Numbered from the stretch's first letter, positions 1 to 9,294 are shown. The stretch is DNA of 37,948 bases from Gloeocapsopsis crepidinum LEGE 06123 (GCF_015207655.1 NZ_JADEWN010000060.1:1-37948); one strand, 5' to 3'. Made by a program: numbers and translations. Notes: generated by a model not told the origin, from the sequence alone.

Positions 1-62
1 GCCAGCTTCTGCTTAACTTCTTCAACGCTCTGGTGGGCTACAACTCGACTGACTCTTGCCAT
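1..62 (-). CDS. 5' end of an IS630-like helix-turn-helix ORF (partial)
   Basis: An ATG on the minus strand at 62-60 opens a frame that runs off the left edge. The visible peptide begins MARVSRVVAHQSVEEVKQ. From memory, this resembles the N-terminus of cyanobacterial IS630-type helix-turn-helix/transposase proteins, which begin MARVxRVV.. followed by an SxEEVK helix. Only about 20 residues are visible, so neither the catalytic domain nor the terminal inverted repeats can be checked. It could also be an unrelated small DNA-binding protein. Confidence 0.4.
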   Translation of the reverse strand, partial: MARVSRVVAHQSVEEVKQKL

Positions 63-142
63 AACAGTGCTCGTTTCTCGGTTAACTGCACCCTACCCTA
101 ATTGTTCTTTAGAACGCAAGTTCGTATGAGGTAAGAATTAGC

Positions 143-2866
143 CTATATTTCTTCTGAATTTTGCTGCTTTATGAGAGTAGATTCGTATTTAGCACACTGT
201 TGAATTAATCTAGCAACGATACCTGTCCAGGTTTGGTGAGATGCACCTATACCTGCACCATTGTCACCATGAAAATATTCGTGAAAAAGAATTAGATTGC
301 GCCAGTGAGGATCGTGCTGAAATTTTTCTGTACCATCATAACAAGGTCTTTGTCCAGATTCATCATGCAGAAAAAGTCGAATAAGTCGTTCAGATAGTTC
401 AACCGCAACTTCTTTTAAGGTGATTTCCCGACCCGACCCTGTAGGAAATTCAATTTTGAAGTCATCACCAAAATAGGAGTAAAATCGCTGGAGCGATTCA
501 ATAATTAGGTAGTTTATGGGAAACCAAATTGGTCCACGCCAATTAGAATTGCCACCAAATATGTTAGCAGTAGATTCGGCAGGTTGATAATCTACTCGAT
601 ACTCAGTTCCATTCACATTCATTGTGTAAGGATGATTTTGGTGAAATTTGGAAACTGAACGAATCCCATAGGGACTGAGGAATTCGCTTTCATCGAGCAT
701 CTTTTGTAGAATACGCCTGAGTTTATCTGGAAAGGCGATCGCTAGTAGTCTGCGTTCACCCACACCAGGAGTCTGCATACAAGCAATTTTCTGAGTTAGA
801 TCAGGACGATTTTGAATAAACCATTTTGTCCGCTGACTAAAGCCAGGAAATTGAGATAAAGTTTCCGATTCAATAATACCGATCGCAAATAGTGGAATCA
901 GCCCCACAATCGATCGCACTTTTAGCAATTCGTAACGTCCATCGGGAAAACGCAATGCATCATAGTAAAAGCCATCATGTTCATCCCATAAAGAAATATC
1001 TGATTGTCCAATACCATCAATGGCATCGGCAATGTAGAGAAAATGCTCAAAAAATTTGCTGGCAATGTCTTCGTAGGTCGGATTAAATTTCGCTAATTCT
1101 AAGGCAATCTCCAGCATATTGAGGCAATACATCGCCATCCAACTCGTACCATCTGCCTGTTGCAAATAACCACCTGTAGGCAGTTCAGCACTGCGATCGA
1201 AGATGCCAATATTATCTAAACCAAGAAATCCACCTTGGAAAACATTTCTACCTTCAACGTCTTTGCGATTTACCCACCAGGTAAAGTTGAGTAGTAATTT
1301 TTGAAAAACTCGTTCTAAAAAGTCTGTATCAGTACAGTTGTATAACTCTCGTTCGATTTTATAGATATTCCAAGCTGCCCAAGCTTGAACAGGCGGATTA
1401 ACATCATTAAACGCCCATTCATAAGCCGGAATTTGCCCATTGGGGTGCATATACCACTCTCGCAGTAAGCGCGAAATTTGCAGCTTGGCAAAACCTGGAT
1501 CGATCATTGCTAGTGGAATCAAGTGAAAGGCTAAATCCCAAGAAGCAAACCAAGGATATTCCCATTTATCGGGCATGGAAAGCACATCATCACTAAAAAT
1601 GTGAATCCAATCTGAGTTTCGTCCTTGATTACGGGCAACTGGAGGCGGCGGACTAGCCGGATCGCCTTTGAGCCATTTTTCAACGATGTAGTAATAAAAC
1701 TGCTTATTCCACAGTATTTCCGCAAATGCTTGTCGCTGAATCTGTCGCCGTTCTGAGGACATCTCAAATGGACAGATGCGATCATAAAATTCGTCGGCTT
1801 CTTGTAACCGAGTTTGAAAAATTTGATTAAATTCAGTTCCAAAAGGTGCATTTAATTCCGCAGCATCACTTAAGCGCAATTTTATCGTTTGAGTTTCGCT
1901 TGCATTAATTGATAACTGATAATGCGTTGCAACCTTAGTGCCTAGGCGTTGAGGATTAATAGCATCTTGGCGTTGGTGAATTAAGTAATCATGAAAAGCA
2001 TCTTTGACATAAGGAGACGCATTCTCAACCCCGAATAATTTCTGAAAGTTAGTTTCGTTTTCTGTAAATAGTAAGGAGAATTTTTGTGTGTTTGTTTGAT
2101 CGCAATACAGCGATCGCTGACCTAGCGTAGGATGAATCGCTGCAACAGTACTAAAATGACTTTCCTCAGAACATACTTTGAGAATAGGTTTTTCGCAGTC
2201 ATATCCCCAAGACCATGTATTGCGAAACCAAAGAGTCGGTAATAGGTGTAAAGTTTTAGCTTCAGATCCTCGGTTAGTGATGCTGATTTGAATTAGAATA
2301 TCTTCAGGTGACTTTTTAGCATATTCTACTTCCACATCAAAGTAGCAATTTTGATCGTCAAAAATTCCAGTATCAAGCAATTCGTATTCGAGAGAATGGC
2401 GGCTACGCTGTTGATTTTCTTGCACTAACTGATCGTAGGGAAACGCCGCTTGGGGATACTTATAAAGATATTTCATGTAAGAATGAGTCGGCGTATTGTC
2501 GAGATAGAAATAGTACTCCTTGACATCCTCGCCATGATTACCTTCATTTCCAGTTAACCCAAACAAGCGCTCTTTGAGAATTGAGTCTTCACCATTCCAA
2601 AGCGCAATCGCAAAACAAAGTCGTTGATGGTTGTCACAAATACCGGCAATACCATCTTCTCCCCAACGGTAAGCACGAGAACGCGCGTGGTCGTGAGGAA
2701 AATATTCCCATGCTGAACCATCAGCACTGTAATCTTCTCGCACTGTTCCCCATTGTCGCTCACTCAGATATGATCCCCAGCGAGTCCAGTAAGCCGTGCG
2801 ATCGCCTTTGGCGCTACGCTTTGCGTAATCGCGATTTGCTTGTAACCTCTGTTCTTCAGTGGTCAT
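143..2866 (-). CDS. GH63 / MGH1-like glucosidase (907 aa)
   Basis: A large cytoplasmic-type glycoside hydrolase with no signal peptide. The N-terminal ~350 residues look like a beta-rich domain with many aromatics (for example [10 protein letters not shown]). The remainder matches the (alpha/alpha)6 barrel of the GH63/mannosylglycerate-hydrolase-like clan: [49 protein letters not shown] and [15 protein letters not shown], with a closing [16 protein letters not shown]. The Asp in QADGTSW and acidic residues in the last third are where this clan keeps its catalytic acid and base; the exact assignment needs an alignment. The substrate is unknown, plausibly an alpha-glucoside or a compatible-solute glycoside such as glucosylglycerate. 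It is the last gene of the minus-strand run, 33 bp after the oxidoreductase. Near the N-terminus, KRSAKGDRT is encoded by a palindromic HIP1-type repeat (about 2797-2830). Confidence 0.85.
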   Translation of the reverse strand: MTTEEQRLQANRDYAKRSAKGDRTAYWTRWGSYLSERQWGTVREDYSADGSAWEYFPHDHARSRAYRWGEDGIAGICDNHQRLCFAIALWNGEDSILKERLFGLTGNEGNHGEDVKEYYFYLDNTPTHSYMKYLYKYPQAAFPYDQLVQENQQRSRHSLEYELLDTGIFDDQNCYFDVEVEYAKKSPEDILIQISITNRGSEAKTLHLLPTLWFRNTWSWGYDCEKPILKVCSEESHFSTVAAIHPTLGQRSLYCDQTNTQKFSLLFTENETNFQKLFGVENASPYVKDAFHDYLIHQRQDAINPQRLGTKVATHYQLSINASETQTIKLRLSDAAELNAPFGTEFNQIFQTRLQEADEFYDRICPFEMSSERRQIQRQAFAEILWNKQFYYYIVEKWLKGDPASPPPPVARNQGRNSDWIHIFSDDVLSMPDKWEYPWFASWDLAFHLIPLAMIDPGFAKLQISRLLREWYMHPNGQIPAYEWAFNDVNPPVQAWAAWNIYKIERELYNCTDTDFLERVFQKLLLNFTWWVNRKDVEGRNVFQGGFLGLDNIGIFDRSAELPTGGYLQQADGTSWMAMYCLNMLEIALELAKFNPTYEDIASKFFEHFLYIADAIDGIGQSDISLWDEHDGFYYDALRFPDGRYELLKVRSIVGLIPLFAIGIIESETLSQFPGFSQRTKWFIQNRPDLTQKIACMQTPGVGERRLLAIAFPDKLRRILQKMLDESEFLSPYGIRSVSKFHQNHPYTMNVNGTEYRVDYQPAESTANIFGGNSNWRGPIWFPINYLIIESLQRFYSYFGDDFKIEFPTGSGREITLKEVAVELSERLIRLFLHDESGQRPCYDGTEKFQHDPHWRNLILFHEYFHGDNGAGIGASHQTWTGIVARLIQQCAKYESTLIKQQNSEEI

Positions 2867-2899
2867 AATTTGTTCTCAGGTTAAACTTAGCGAAGGTGA

Positions 2900-4441
2900 T
2901 TAAGAGAGTTTTGTCAGTAACCCTAAGAATTTTTGCGATGTAGGTGTTAAGAGTGTGCGACGATAAGCATCTGCGGCTTTTTTAATTCCTTCAGCTTGTG
3001 TAGGATAAGGATGAATTACACTTGATAAACCATTCAAACCGACCTTATTCACGATCGCTGTCGTCACCTCACTAATCATCTCTCCAGCATGAGAAGCCAC
3101 AATTGTCGCTCCGAGAATTTCATCAGAACCTTTTTTATGATGAATTTTGACAAAACCTGATTCTTCCCCATCAGCGATCGCGCGATCGACATTGCTCATT
3201 GAAATCTTGATAGTATCAACAGAAATTCCTTGAGACTGCGCTTGGTGGTCAGACATTCCGACATGCGCAATTTCTGGGTCAGTATAAGTTACCCAAGGCA
3301 TTACTAAGTTACTTAGTTTAGATCGTCCAAGACCAAAAGGAGAAAACAACGTATTTTTAATCACTATCCGTGCTGCTGCATCGGCTGCATGGGTAAATTT
3401 CCAATTCATGCAGATATCGCCTGCTGCATAAATATTAGGGTTCGTTGTTTGGAGATAATCATTAACTTGTACTCCCTGGCGATCGTACTCTACCCCGACT
3501 GCTTTTAAATTCAAAGATTCCACATTAGGAGCGCGTCCTGCACCAACTAATATCTCATCAACAACAATTGATTGTTTGGTTCCATTACTAGTGAAATAAA
3601 TCGTTTTGCCATCGGTTGACTTTTTCACCCGTTCTATTTGGCTATTCAATACCAGATGAATTCCTTCGTCGATAAAGGCATTTTGAATAATTTCAGCAGC
3701 ATCAGCATCTTCTTTATCTAACAAATGAGAATGTCGGTGAAACAAAATAACTTGACATCCCAAGCGACTGAAAGCTTGAGCCAATTCGCACCCAATGGGA
3801 CCACCACCAATGACTGCAAGACGTTTAGGGCGTTCAGTTAGTGAAAAAACTGTTTCATTAGTCAAAAATCCTGCTTCTTCAATTCCCTCTATTGAGGGAC
3901 GCACAGCTCTTGCCCCTGTTGCAATCACAGCTTTTTTATAACGTAGCGTTTTCCCCGCCACTTCAATAGAGTTATTTGCTAAAAAACGACCTGCTCCCAA
4001 AAAGACATCAATACCAAGTTTCTGGAAACGTTGAGCCGAATCATGATGGCTAATTCCTGCCCGCAATTTCCGCATCCGTTTCATCACTGCCGGAAAATCA
4101 ACCTCGATTTCTTGAGGAGGATGAATACCAAATGCTTGAGCATGACGCATCTCGCCAACGACACGCGCAGAACGGATGATGCACTTTGAAGGAACGCAAC
4201 CTACATTTAAGCAATCTCCGCCCATCAGATGTTTTTCAATTAAGGCGACTTTTAAACCCAAGCCTAAACCTGCTGCACCTGCGGCGACAACTAATCCAGC
4301 CGTACCTGCACCAATGACAACGAGATCGTAGCGATCGCTCGGTTGCGGATTGTTCCAATCAGGCGGATGAACGTAAGAAATCAACTTGTTGTTATATTCA
4401 TCCATCGGTGGAACAGTGACTTTTTGAAAGGCTGATGACAT
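2900..4441 (-). CDS. MerA-like FAD/NAD(P) disulfide oxidoreductase
   Basis: A class I pyridine nucleotide-disulfide oxidoreductase of 513 aa. Visible motifs in order: an FAD dinucleotide fold (VVIGAGTAGLVVAAG, ~res 42-56), the redox-active pair GGDCLNVGCVPSK (~res 75-87), an NAD(P) fold (AVIGGGPIGCELAQAF), a second FAD motif (AAGDICMNW) and the C-terminal dimerisation-domain His-Glu motif HPYPTQAE. It resembles proteins annotated as mercuric reductase, but it has no N-terminal HMA domain and ends LTKLS without the vicinal Cys pair that canonical MerA uses to bind Hg(II). Mercury reduction is therefore not supported; it more likely reduces another disulfide or electrophile. The ATG has a strong ribosome site (AGGAG, 6 nt upstream). 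It lies downstream of the peroxiredoxin-like gene and the two VTT genes, probably in one operon. Confidence 0.88.
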   Translation of the reverse strand: MSSAFQKVTVPPMDEYNNKLISYVHPPDWNNPQPSDRYDLVVIGAGTAGLVVAAGAAGLGLGLKVALIEKHLMGGDCLNVGCVPSKCIIRSARVVGEMRHAQAFGIHPPQEIEVDFPAVMKRMRKLRAGISHHDSAQRFQKLGIDVFLGAGRFLANNSIEVAGKTLRYKKAVIATGARAVRPSIEGIEEAGFLTNETVFSLTERPKRLAVIGGGPIGCELAQAFSRLGCQVILFHRHSHLLDKEDADAAEIIQNAFIDEGIHLVLNSQIERVKKSTDGKTIYFTSNGTKQSIVVDEILVGAGRAPNVESLNLKAVGVEYDRQGVQVNDYLQTTNPNIYAAGDICMNWKFTHAADAAARIVIKNTLFSPFGLGRSKLSNLVMPWVTYTDPEIAHVGMSDHQAQSQGISVDTIKISMSNVDRAIADGEESGFVKIHHKKGSDEILGATIVASHAGEMISEVTTAIVNKVGLNGLSSVIHPYPTQAEGIKKAADAYRRTLLTPTSQKFLGLLTKLS

Positions 4442-4482
4442 GACTAACTCCTAAAAACATTCAAAATTTCAAATAAGACAAC

Positions 4483-5004
4483 CTACTCTGTTCCACGCAC
4501 TGGATAGTTTTTCTTTAACACAAAATCGATGGACGACAGCATCTCCGAGATAGGTGGACGACCAAAAGGACCACTATTGATGGCAGCATAGAAAAGTATG
4601 CCGTCGGGTTTAACTAAGAAAAGACCTGGTTCGCAAAATAAAGGCGGTTCATTTTCAAACGCACCTTTAGAAATATAAAGTCCCCAACGACGCATTAAGT
4701 CAATACTTGCTTCATAGCCAATCGTCAGATTTTGAATTCCCCAGTCGTTTTGAGATTGTTGTGCTTTTTCTCGACTATCTCCACTCAAAGCGATGACATC
4801 AACGCCAAGATTAGCGAAATCCTCTAGGTGATTGGCAATTTCAGTTAGATAGCTTTGGCAAATTGGACAAAACCATCCCCGATAAAAAACAATCATTGTG
4901 AATTGGGGCTTCTGTTCAAGTTTCCAAAAATTACCATCAAGGGTTTTGACTTCAAGTTCTGGAATTTGAGTACCAGTCATTAATTTCGTGGGTGTTGCAG
5001 TCAT
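4483..5004 (-). CDS. Peroxiredoxin-like AhpC/TSA family protein
   Basis: A thioredoxin-fold protein of 173 aa. After a beta-rich N-terminus (IPELEVKTLDGNFWKLEQ) comes VFYRGWFCPICQSYL, with cysteines at residues 46 and 49. This is the 'peroxiredoxin-like' group that carries a CxxC in place of the usual PxxxTxxC peroxidatic site. A further conserved-looking segment is GVDVIALSGDSREKAQQS. It probably reduces peroxides or protein thiols in the cytoplasm; its electron donor is unknown, although the flavin disulfide reductase encoded 41 bp downstream is an attractive partner by position. The start has AAGG five bases upstream. No signal peptide is visible. Confidence 0.85.
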   Translation of the reverse strand: MTATPTKLMTGTQIPELEVKTLDGNFWKLEQKPQFTMIVFYRGWFCPICQSYLTEIANHLEDFANLGVDVIALSGDSREKAQQSQNDWGIQNLTIGYEASIDLMRRWGLYISKGAFENEPPLFCEPGLFLVKPDGILFYAAINSGPFGRPPISEMLSSIDFVLKKNYPVRGTE

Positions 5005-5024
5005 AGCTACCTTTAACTTGTTTA

Positions 5025-5831
5025 CTAATTCAAGTGAGCTTCAGTTTCCTGGTGTGTAGGCTCCAAAACTTGCTCTTCCAAAGCCTTACGAGCTAATTTA
5101 GTTACATATAGCGTGACGGCTACTGTAGCAATAAATCCTAAGATCCGAATTGTCCATTGCACAACAGGATTGTCAGGTTGAGCTTCAGTGCCAATTGTGG
5201 CAATACTTCCAGCTAAAGAACCGATATAAACGTACATAATTGTTCCAGGAATCATCCCTACCGAACCGATAAAGTAGTCCTTTAAAGAAACTCCTGTGAC
5301 GCCATAAGCGTAATTCAATAGATTAAACGGAAATATTGGAGAAAGTCGCGTCAGTAGCACAATTTTGAGTCCTTCTCTACCGACAGCTTGATCAATCGCT
5401 CGAAATTTTTTGTTTCCTGCAATTTTTTTAGCAACCCAGCCGCGTGCTAAATAGCGCCCGACGAGAAAAGCCGCTGTAGCACCTAACGTTGCACCAATAA
5501 AAACGTAGAATGATCCTAAAAAGACACCAAAAACAACACCAGCGCCAAGCGTAAGAATCGAACCTGGTAAAAAAGCGATAGTAGCAACGATGTAGAGAAG
5601 GATAAATGCGATCGCGCCAACTGTACCTAGACTATCAATCCATTGCAAGGCATTTCGCAGCCATCCTTGAGGATTAAACGCAACTCCATTAGCATCTTGT
5701 GCGAAAGCTGGGTCGGCAGCAACAAGGGCAATGCCAAAGGTAGCCAGCATCAAGATAGTCAATCTAAATAGCTTATTTAATCTAGGGCGACTATTTTTCA
5801 TGATTTTAGTGGTTAGTTTTATTGTGGACAT
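5025..5831 (-). CDS. TVP38/TMEM64 (VTT-domain) membrane protein, copy 1
   Basis: An integral membrane protein of the VTT/DedA superfamily. It has a hydrophobic N-terminal segment ending AFAQ (possible signal peptide), then several membrane helices around the family core: LPGSILTLGAGVVFGVFLG, a LVGRYLAR motif, LLTRLSPIFPFNLLNYAYG and MIPGTIMYVYIGSLAG. Some superfamily members are lipid scramblases; the role of this one is unknown. The frame is open up to 5870, but the ATG at 5831 has AGAGG just upstream and overlaps the preceding gene by 26 nt, giving 268 aa. An ATG at 5801 is the other option. The next gene upstream is a close paralogue, so this looks like a tandem duplication. Confidence 0.85.
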   Translation of the reverse strand: MSTIKLTTKIMKNSRPRLNKLFRLTILMLATFGIALVAADPAFAQDANGVAFNPQGWLRNALQWIDSLGTVGAIAFILLYIVATIAFLPGSILTLGAGVVFGVFLGSFYVFIGATLGATAAFLVGRYLARGWVAKKIAGNKKFRAIDQAVGREGLKIVLLTRLSPIFPFNLLNYAYGVTGVSLKDYFIGSVGMIPGTIMYVYIGSLAGSIATIGTEAQPDNPVVQWTIRILGFIATVAVTLYVTKLARKALEEQVLEPTHQETEAHLN

Positions 5832-6552
5832 TTGCCTCTGAAATACTTTGGTTGAGAGCTTTTTTAGCAAGGCGCGTCATGTAAATTGTCATGGCAACTG
5901 TAGCTATTACCCCAATGATTCGCATTACCCACTGCATAATTTGAGTCTCGGCAGTCATGGGACGATTGGACATATTAAGCGTGGCAAGATCGCTTGCAAG
6001 AGAACCAATGTAAACGTACATTACAGTTCCTGGAATCATGCCGAGGGAACCTAAGATATAGTCTTTGAGTGCAACTTGCGTAACTCCGAAAACGTAATTC
6101 AACAGATTAAATGGAAATATCGGAGAAAGACGTGTTAATAAAACAATTTTCCAGCCTTCTTGAGCAACAGCGCGATCTATTGCCTGCAATTGAGGATTTT
6201 TGCCAATCTGTTGATGAATCCAATTCCGCGATAGGTAACGTCCGAGGAGAAAAGCCCACGTTGCGCCCAGCATTGCAGCAATTAAAACATAAACTGAACC
6301 CCAAAAAATACCGAATAAACAACCGCCTTTGAGCGTTAAAATTGTGCCAGGGACAAATAACAATGTTGCAATGTTGTAGATGGCGATGAATGTAATAGGT
6401 CCCAAAATACCAAGACTTTTGACTGCAATTAACGATGTCTGCAAAAGTTCTTGCAGATTAAATGGTTTAAATGCGATCGCTGTGATGGCAACTAAACTAA
6501 CGATCGCGATTAGTTTGAGCCTGATATGGTATTGGCGGTTGAATTGAGTCAT
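5806..6552 (-). CDS. TVP38/TMEM64 (VTT-domain) membrane protein, copy 2
   Basis: A paralogue of the downstream copy: it shares GWKIVLLTRLSPIFPFNLLN, LGRYLSRNW, GMIPGTVMYVYIGSLASD and the same layout of hydrophobic helices. The frame continues up to 6600. The ATG at 6552 (MTQFNRQYH) gives about 248 aa, leaves room after the upstream stop at 6602 and has a GGGA-like site nearby, so I prefer it. The predicted start is basic and is followed by a membrane segment, as expected of an inner- or thylakoid-membrane protein. It overlaps the next gene by about 26 nt, which suggests translational coupling. The function is unassigned; membrane lipid or solute transport is the usual proposal for the family. 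Confidence 0.85.
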   Translation of the reverse strand: MTQFNRQYHIRLKLIAIVSLVAITAIAFKPFNLQELLQTSLIAVKSLGILGPITFIAIYNIATLLFVPGTILTLKGGCLFGIFWGSVYVLIAAMLGATWAFLLGRYLSRNWIHQQIGKNPQLQAIDRAVAQEGWKIVLLTRLSPIFPFNLLNYVFGVTQVALKDYILGSLGMIPGTVMYVYIGSLASDLATLNMSNRPMTAETQIMQWVMRIIGVIATVAMTIYMTRLAKKALNQSISEANVHNKTNH

Positions 6553-6601
6553 TTTTCCCGATTGTGAAGAAGCGATCGCCCAAGCGCTACTAACTTGCAA
6601 C

Positions 6602-7168
6602 TCAATTTGGTTTAGGAAAATTGCCCATAAGGTGAGTGAAGGTTACTTTGCCCATTTCACCAGGCATTTGACCGTGAGTTTGTTTGTCTGCATGATAAGC
6701 TGCTGCTAGTATTTGATAATTATTGTTAGCAGGCACGGTAATCGTTGCAGTCGCATTGCCTGTATTATCGGCTCTAAATTCGTTACCAGGAGTACCACCG
6801 GCAGGTCCCATATCCATTCCGACAAGTTTTTTGTTGACCCACCAGAAGGTGTAAAGTCCATTAGGAACTAAATTGCTTGCTTTGAGGGTAACGGTGTAAT
6901 TGCCAGATTGAACAGGCGATACAGAAACCTCACCAGTAGCATCAAGCCACTTTTCTTGCGTAACACCTTGGGGAGTGCCATCATCAGCAACAGCCGATAA
7001 CATTCTAGAGGTTCTTTGATTTTGTGCTGCTACTATAATTTGTGAAGTATCATCGCTGGTAGTTAAAGTGTTTTTTTGAGTTCTACCAGTTACTTTAGTG
7101 AGATTAGGTAATATTGCAGCAGATAACAAAAGGATCGATACACCACCGAGAAGAATTAAACGTTTCAT
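6602..7168 (-). CDS. Secreted beta-sandwich protein of unknown function
   Basis: A 188-aa protein with a classic signal peptide or membrane anchor (MKRLILLGGVSILLLSAAIL). No catalytic motif is recognised. The mature part looks like a single beta-sandwich: YTVTLKASNLVPNGLYTFWW, MDMGPAGGTPGNEFRADN, then TATITVPANNNYQILAAAYH and a His/Met-containing tail (HADKQTHGQMPGEMGK). The segment NLVPNGLYTFWWV...GNEFRADNTGNA resembles the C-terminal domain of the RskA-type anti-sigma factor encoded at 11172-11918 (NLTPLPEGQVYRLWGV...GEFRPDSQGRA). A ribosome site (AGGAAG) precedes the ATG. It stands at the head of the VTT/peroxiredoxin/reductase run. His and Met residues near the C-terminus could bind metal, but this is speculative. 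Confidence 0.75.
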   Translation of the reverse strand: MKRLILLGGVSILLLSAAILPNLTKVTGRTQKNTLTTSDDTSQIIVAAQNQRTSRMLSAVADDGTPQGVTQEKWLDATGEVSVSPVQSGNYTVTLKASNLVPNGLYTFWWVNKKLVGMDMGPAGGTPGNEFRADNTGNATATITVPANNNYQILAAAYHADKQTHGQMPGEMGKVTFTHLMGNFPKPN

Positions 7169-7315
7169 AAGTCAAACTTCCTTGTTGAATAATCCACTTG
7201 AGTTTTCCTCTTCTAATCGCTCAAAACAATTAACAGCGATTGCTTTTTCAGCAACAAATAGCAATAACTTGATCGCGTGTTTCCAAGACATTTAGCGATT
7301 AAAGATTTATAAATG

Positions 7316-7348
7316 ATACGAAGCCGATGTCAAAATGGATTTACTCAA
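7316..7348 (+). repeat. Single end of a dispersed inverted-repeat element
   Basis: This 33-nt stretch starts ATACGAAGCC and continues to GGATTTACTCAA. Counting by eye, about 27 of 33 positions match the left arm of the repeat at 10378-10512. It also matches, in inverted orientation, the right arm ending at 10512 (19 of the first 25 positions). It lies 106 bp downstream of the glycosyltransferase stop, so inverted copies of one element bracket the arsenosugar trio. No clear target-site duplication was seen. Confidence 0.55.
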
Positions 7349-7371
7349 ATGTGGCAATTGAAATAAAAAGA

Positions 7372-7446
7372 CTAATTCTTAGAAAAGCAGCATAAATCTA
7401 CAACAACTGTTCCTGTTGCGCTAGCAATTAGTACATTACGTTTCAT
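7372..7446 (-). CDS. Possible 24-aa ORF with a CC pair
   Basis: A short frame beginning 8 nt after the glycosyltransferase stop encodes MKRNVLIASATGTVVVDLCC and a few more residues. The start resembles that of a signal peptide, like the next gene's MKRLILL, and it ends shortly after two adjacent cysteines. There is no ribosome site. It may be a truncated remnant of a secreted-protein gene or simply chance; I would not treat it as expressed without transcript or proteomic data. Confidence 0.2.
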   Translation of the reverse strand: MKRNVLIASATGTVVVDLCCFSKN

Positions 7447-7453
7447 AGTTTTA

Positions 7454-8257
7454 TTATTTTAGAAAATTGATATTTAATATCAGTTTAGGAACTGACTTAA
7501 ACCACTGGCTTAGAGATAATTGCGATTGATGGCGATACCAGCGAACAAGTTTTTGGGGCGAAACTCCTAGTAAATATCCACAAATCACGATCTGATTAAT
7601 CAACGTCGTCTTGAAAATTCCTTTTTTCAACCACCGACGTGCTGATGTAACTACGGGGATAGGAATAATTGCAATATATCCTCTGCGTTTTAACCGACGT
7701 ATCAATTCAAAATCTTCCATAATTGGTAACTCTGGAAAGCCACCAAGCTGGTGAAATATTTCGGCTTTGAGAAAAATAGCTTGGTCGCCGTAGGGCATTT
7801 GTAAAAAGTGCGATCGCAAACTTACACCCCATTCAATTAACCGCAAACTTCTCAAAGGTGCATCAATTTGTAATGCAAACGCACCTGCAATAGGAATTTT
7901 TCTACAAGTCTGTAATGGATTTAGTGCAGCACGAATCATCGTGTCAAAATTAGCAGGTAAACGGGTATCACTATGCAAAAACAACAGAATTTCACCTGTT
8001 GCTGCGGTAACACCCATATTCATTTGACAAGCACGACCTCTAGGGGCTGACAAAACTTTGATACCCAACGACTGAACGAACTCAAGCGTACCGTCACTAG
8101 AACCACCATCAACAACAATTACTTCTACATTAGTATTTGGTTGAGTACTTGTTAGTACTTTTTGAATCGCTTCCATCTCATTAAGAACTGGAATGATAAT
8201 TGAAATCCTTTGAGGTGTTTTTGTTAAAATCACAAGTTTACGATACCTAACTTTCAA
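7454..8257 (-). CDS. TIGR04283-type arsenosugar glycosyltransferase
   Basis: A GT-A family 2 glycosyltransferase of up to 267 aa. It shows ISIIIPVLNEMEAI at the N-terminus, VIVVDGGSSDGTLEF, RACQMNMGVTAATGEILLFL and the metal-binding acidic motif HSDTRLP, then GDQAIFLKAEIF and PIMEDFELIRRLKRRG. This is the pattern of the glycosyltransferases found next to arsM and arsS in arsenosugar clusters (TIGR04283). It would act in the cytoplasm on an arsenic-containing sugar or its lipid acceptor; the exact reaction is not settled. The start is unclear: a TTG at 8257 overlaps arsS by 11 nt, and a GTG at 8233 (259 aa) is an equally good choice. It is translationally close-coupled to arsS. Confidence 0.85.
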   Translation of the reverse strand: MKVRYRKLVILTKTPQRISIIIPVLNEMEAIQKVLTSTQPNTNVEVIVVDGGSSDGTLEFVQSLGIKVLSAPRGRACQMNMGVTAATGEILLFLHSDTRLPANFDTMIRAALNPLQTCRKIPIAGAFALQIDAPLRSLRLIEWGVSLRSHFLQMPYGDQAIFLKAEIFHQLGGFPELPIMEDFELIRRLKRRGYIAIIPIPVVTSARRWLKKGIFKTTLINQIVICGYLLGVSPQKLVRWYRHQSQLSLSQWFKSVPKLILNINFLK

Positions 8258-9260
8258 CTAAAGCACCACCACAACTAGAACCACAACCTGCTGTACAGCC
8301 ATAGCAATAAGGTGCAGTTTGGATCTCGTTAATTAAATCTAAATTTCCAGCTTCTAGTAACTTAGCAACCGTTAGTATTTCGTTATTACGAGTTTTTGCC
8401 GGAAGATTTGCCATTTGGTTAAAGTCGCAGTCGTAGACGTTACCCAGATAATCAATTGAAAGCTGATTGCGACACATTAAATGTTCAACAGTACTAAAAT
8501 TAAAATGAGACTCTAAAAAATACAAATAAGGTTTGTAAAGATTTCTGCGTTCTAGATATAACTTAGTTCGTCCTATGGGCAAGTTAGTGATGGTTAATAG
8601 GTTGTTAAAGCAAATACCAAAATGTTCTTGTAAGAACATTTTGTAATCTCGTTCGAGTTCAACTTGTTGAGGAGCAAGTGCAAACTTTTCTGCAACGGGA
8701 AGTTGAGGATTATATACTAAATCTAGAATTAAGTTGGGTGCTTGACCATAGCCGAGATGGTTTAACCATTGCAGAGCGCGAATAGAAGTCTCAAAAACAC
8801 CATTTCCCCGCATTTTATCAACATTATCTGCAAGATAACAGGGAAGGGAAGCAACAATTTTTAGCTGATGTTGAGCGCAATATTCTGGGATGTCACTAAA
8901 CCCTGCTTCAAAATAAATTGTTAAGTTAGAGCGTACAATAACTTGTTTACCCTTGGCACGTGCTGCTGCGACAATAGGTTTAAAGCCATAAAGCATTTCG
9001 GGAGCGCCACCTGTGAGATCTACAACCTGAATTTGAGGAAAATGATTGATGAGTTTAATTATTTGGTGACAAACTTTTGGAGAAAGTTCTTCAGTTCGTT
9101 GTGGACTTGCTGAGACATGACAGTGAAGACAGGCAAGATTACAGCGTTTTCCCAGGTTAATTTGTAATACATTTATATGCTTTTTTGTCAAGTTTGAACT
9201 CAGTTTTCTAAATGGTGTTACGGCTGAATCTAAAGAAGCATTGATTGCTGACGATATCAT
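8247..9260 (-). CDS. arsS: Arsenosugar biosynthesis radical SAM protein ArsS
   Basis: A 337-aa radical SAM enzyme. The N-terminal cluster motif is CNLACLHC (CxxxCxxC), preceded by NVLQINLGKR and followed by HVSASPQRTE and VVDLTGGAPEML. The C-terminus has a dense cysteine set (YCYGCTAGCGSSCGG) and an upstream MCRNQLSIDYLGNVYDCDFN, typical of ArsS, which joins an adenosyl group to methylated arsenic on the way to arsenosugars. The ATG has AGAGG eight bases upstream. It follows arsM by 34 bp and overlaps or abuts the glycosyltransferase gene, so the three are almost certainly co-transcribed. All motifs expected for function are present. Confidence 0.93.
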   Translation of the reverse strand: MISSAINASLDSAVTPFRKLSSNLTKKHINVLQINLGKRCNLACLHCHVSASPQRTEELSPKVCHQIIKLINHFPQIQVVDLTGGAPEMLYGFKPIVAAARAKGKQVIVRSNLTIYFEAGFSDIPEYCAQHQLKIVASLPCYLADNVDKMRGNGVFETSIRALQWLNHLGYGQAPNLILDLVYNPQLPVAEKFALAPQQVELERDYKMFLQEHFGICFNNLLTITNLPIGRTKLYLERRNLYKPYLYFLESHFNFSTVEHLMCRNQLSIDYLGNVYDCDFNQMANLPAKTRNNEILTVAKLLEAGNLDLINEIQTAPYCYGCTAGCGSSCGGALVES

Positions 9261-9294
9261 TTTTTTTACCTCTTATTCATCAATTGATTAGACA

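Noticed and set aside
100-135. Another copy of the ATACGAAG repeat end near the left edge
   Set aside because: Only a 7-nt match (TTCGTAT) is present, without the inner AAAAAGGAT part, so chance is likely.
2900-4441. True mercuric reductase
   Set aside because: There is no HMA domain, no C-terminal Cys pair and no other mer gene nearby.
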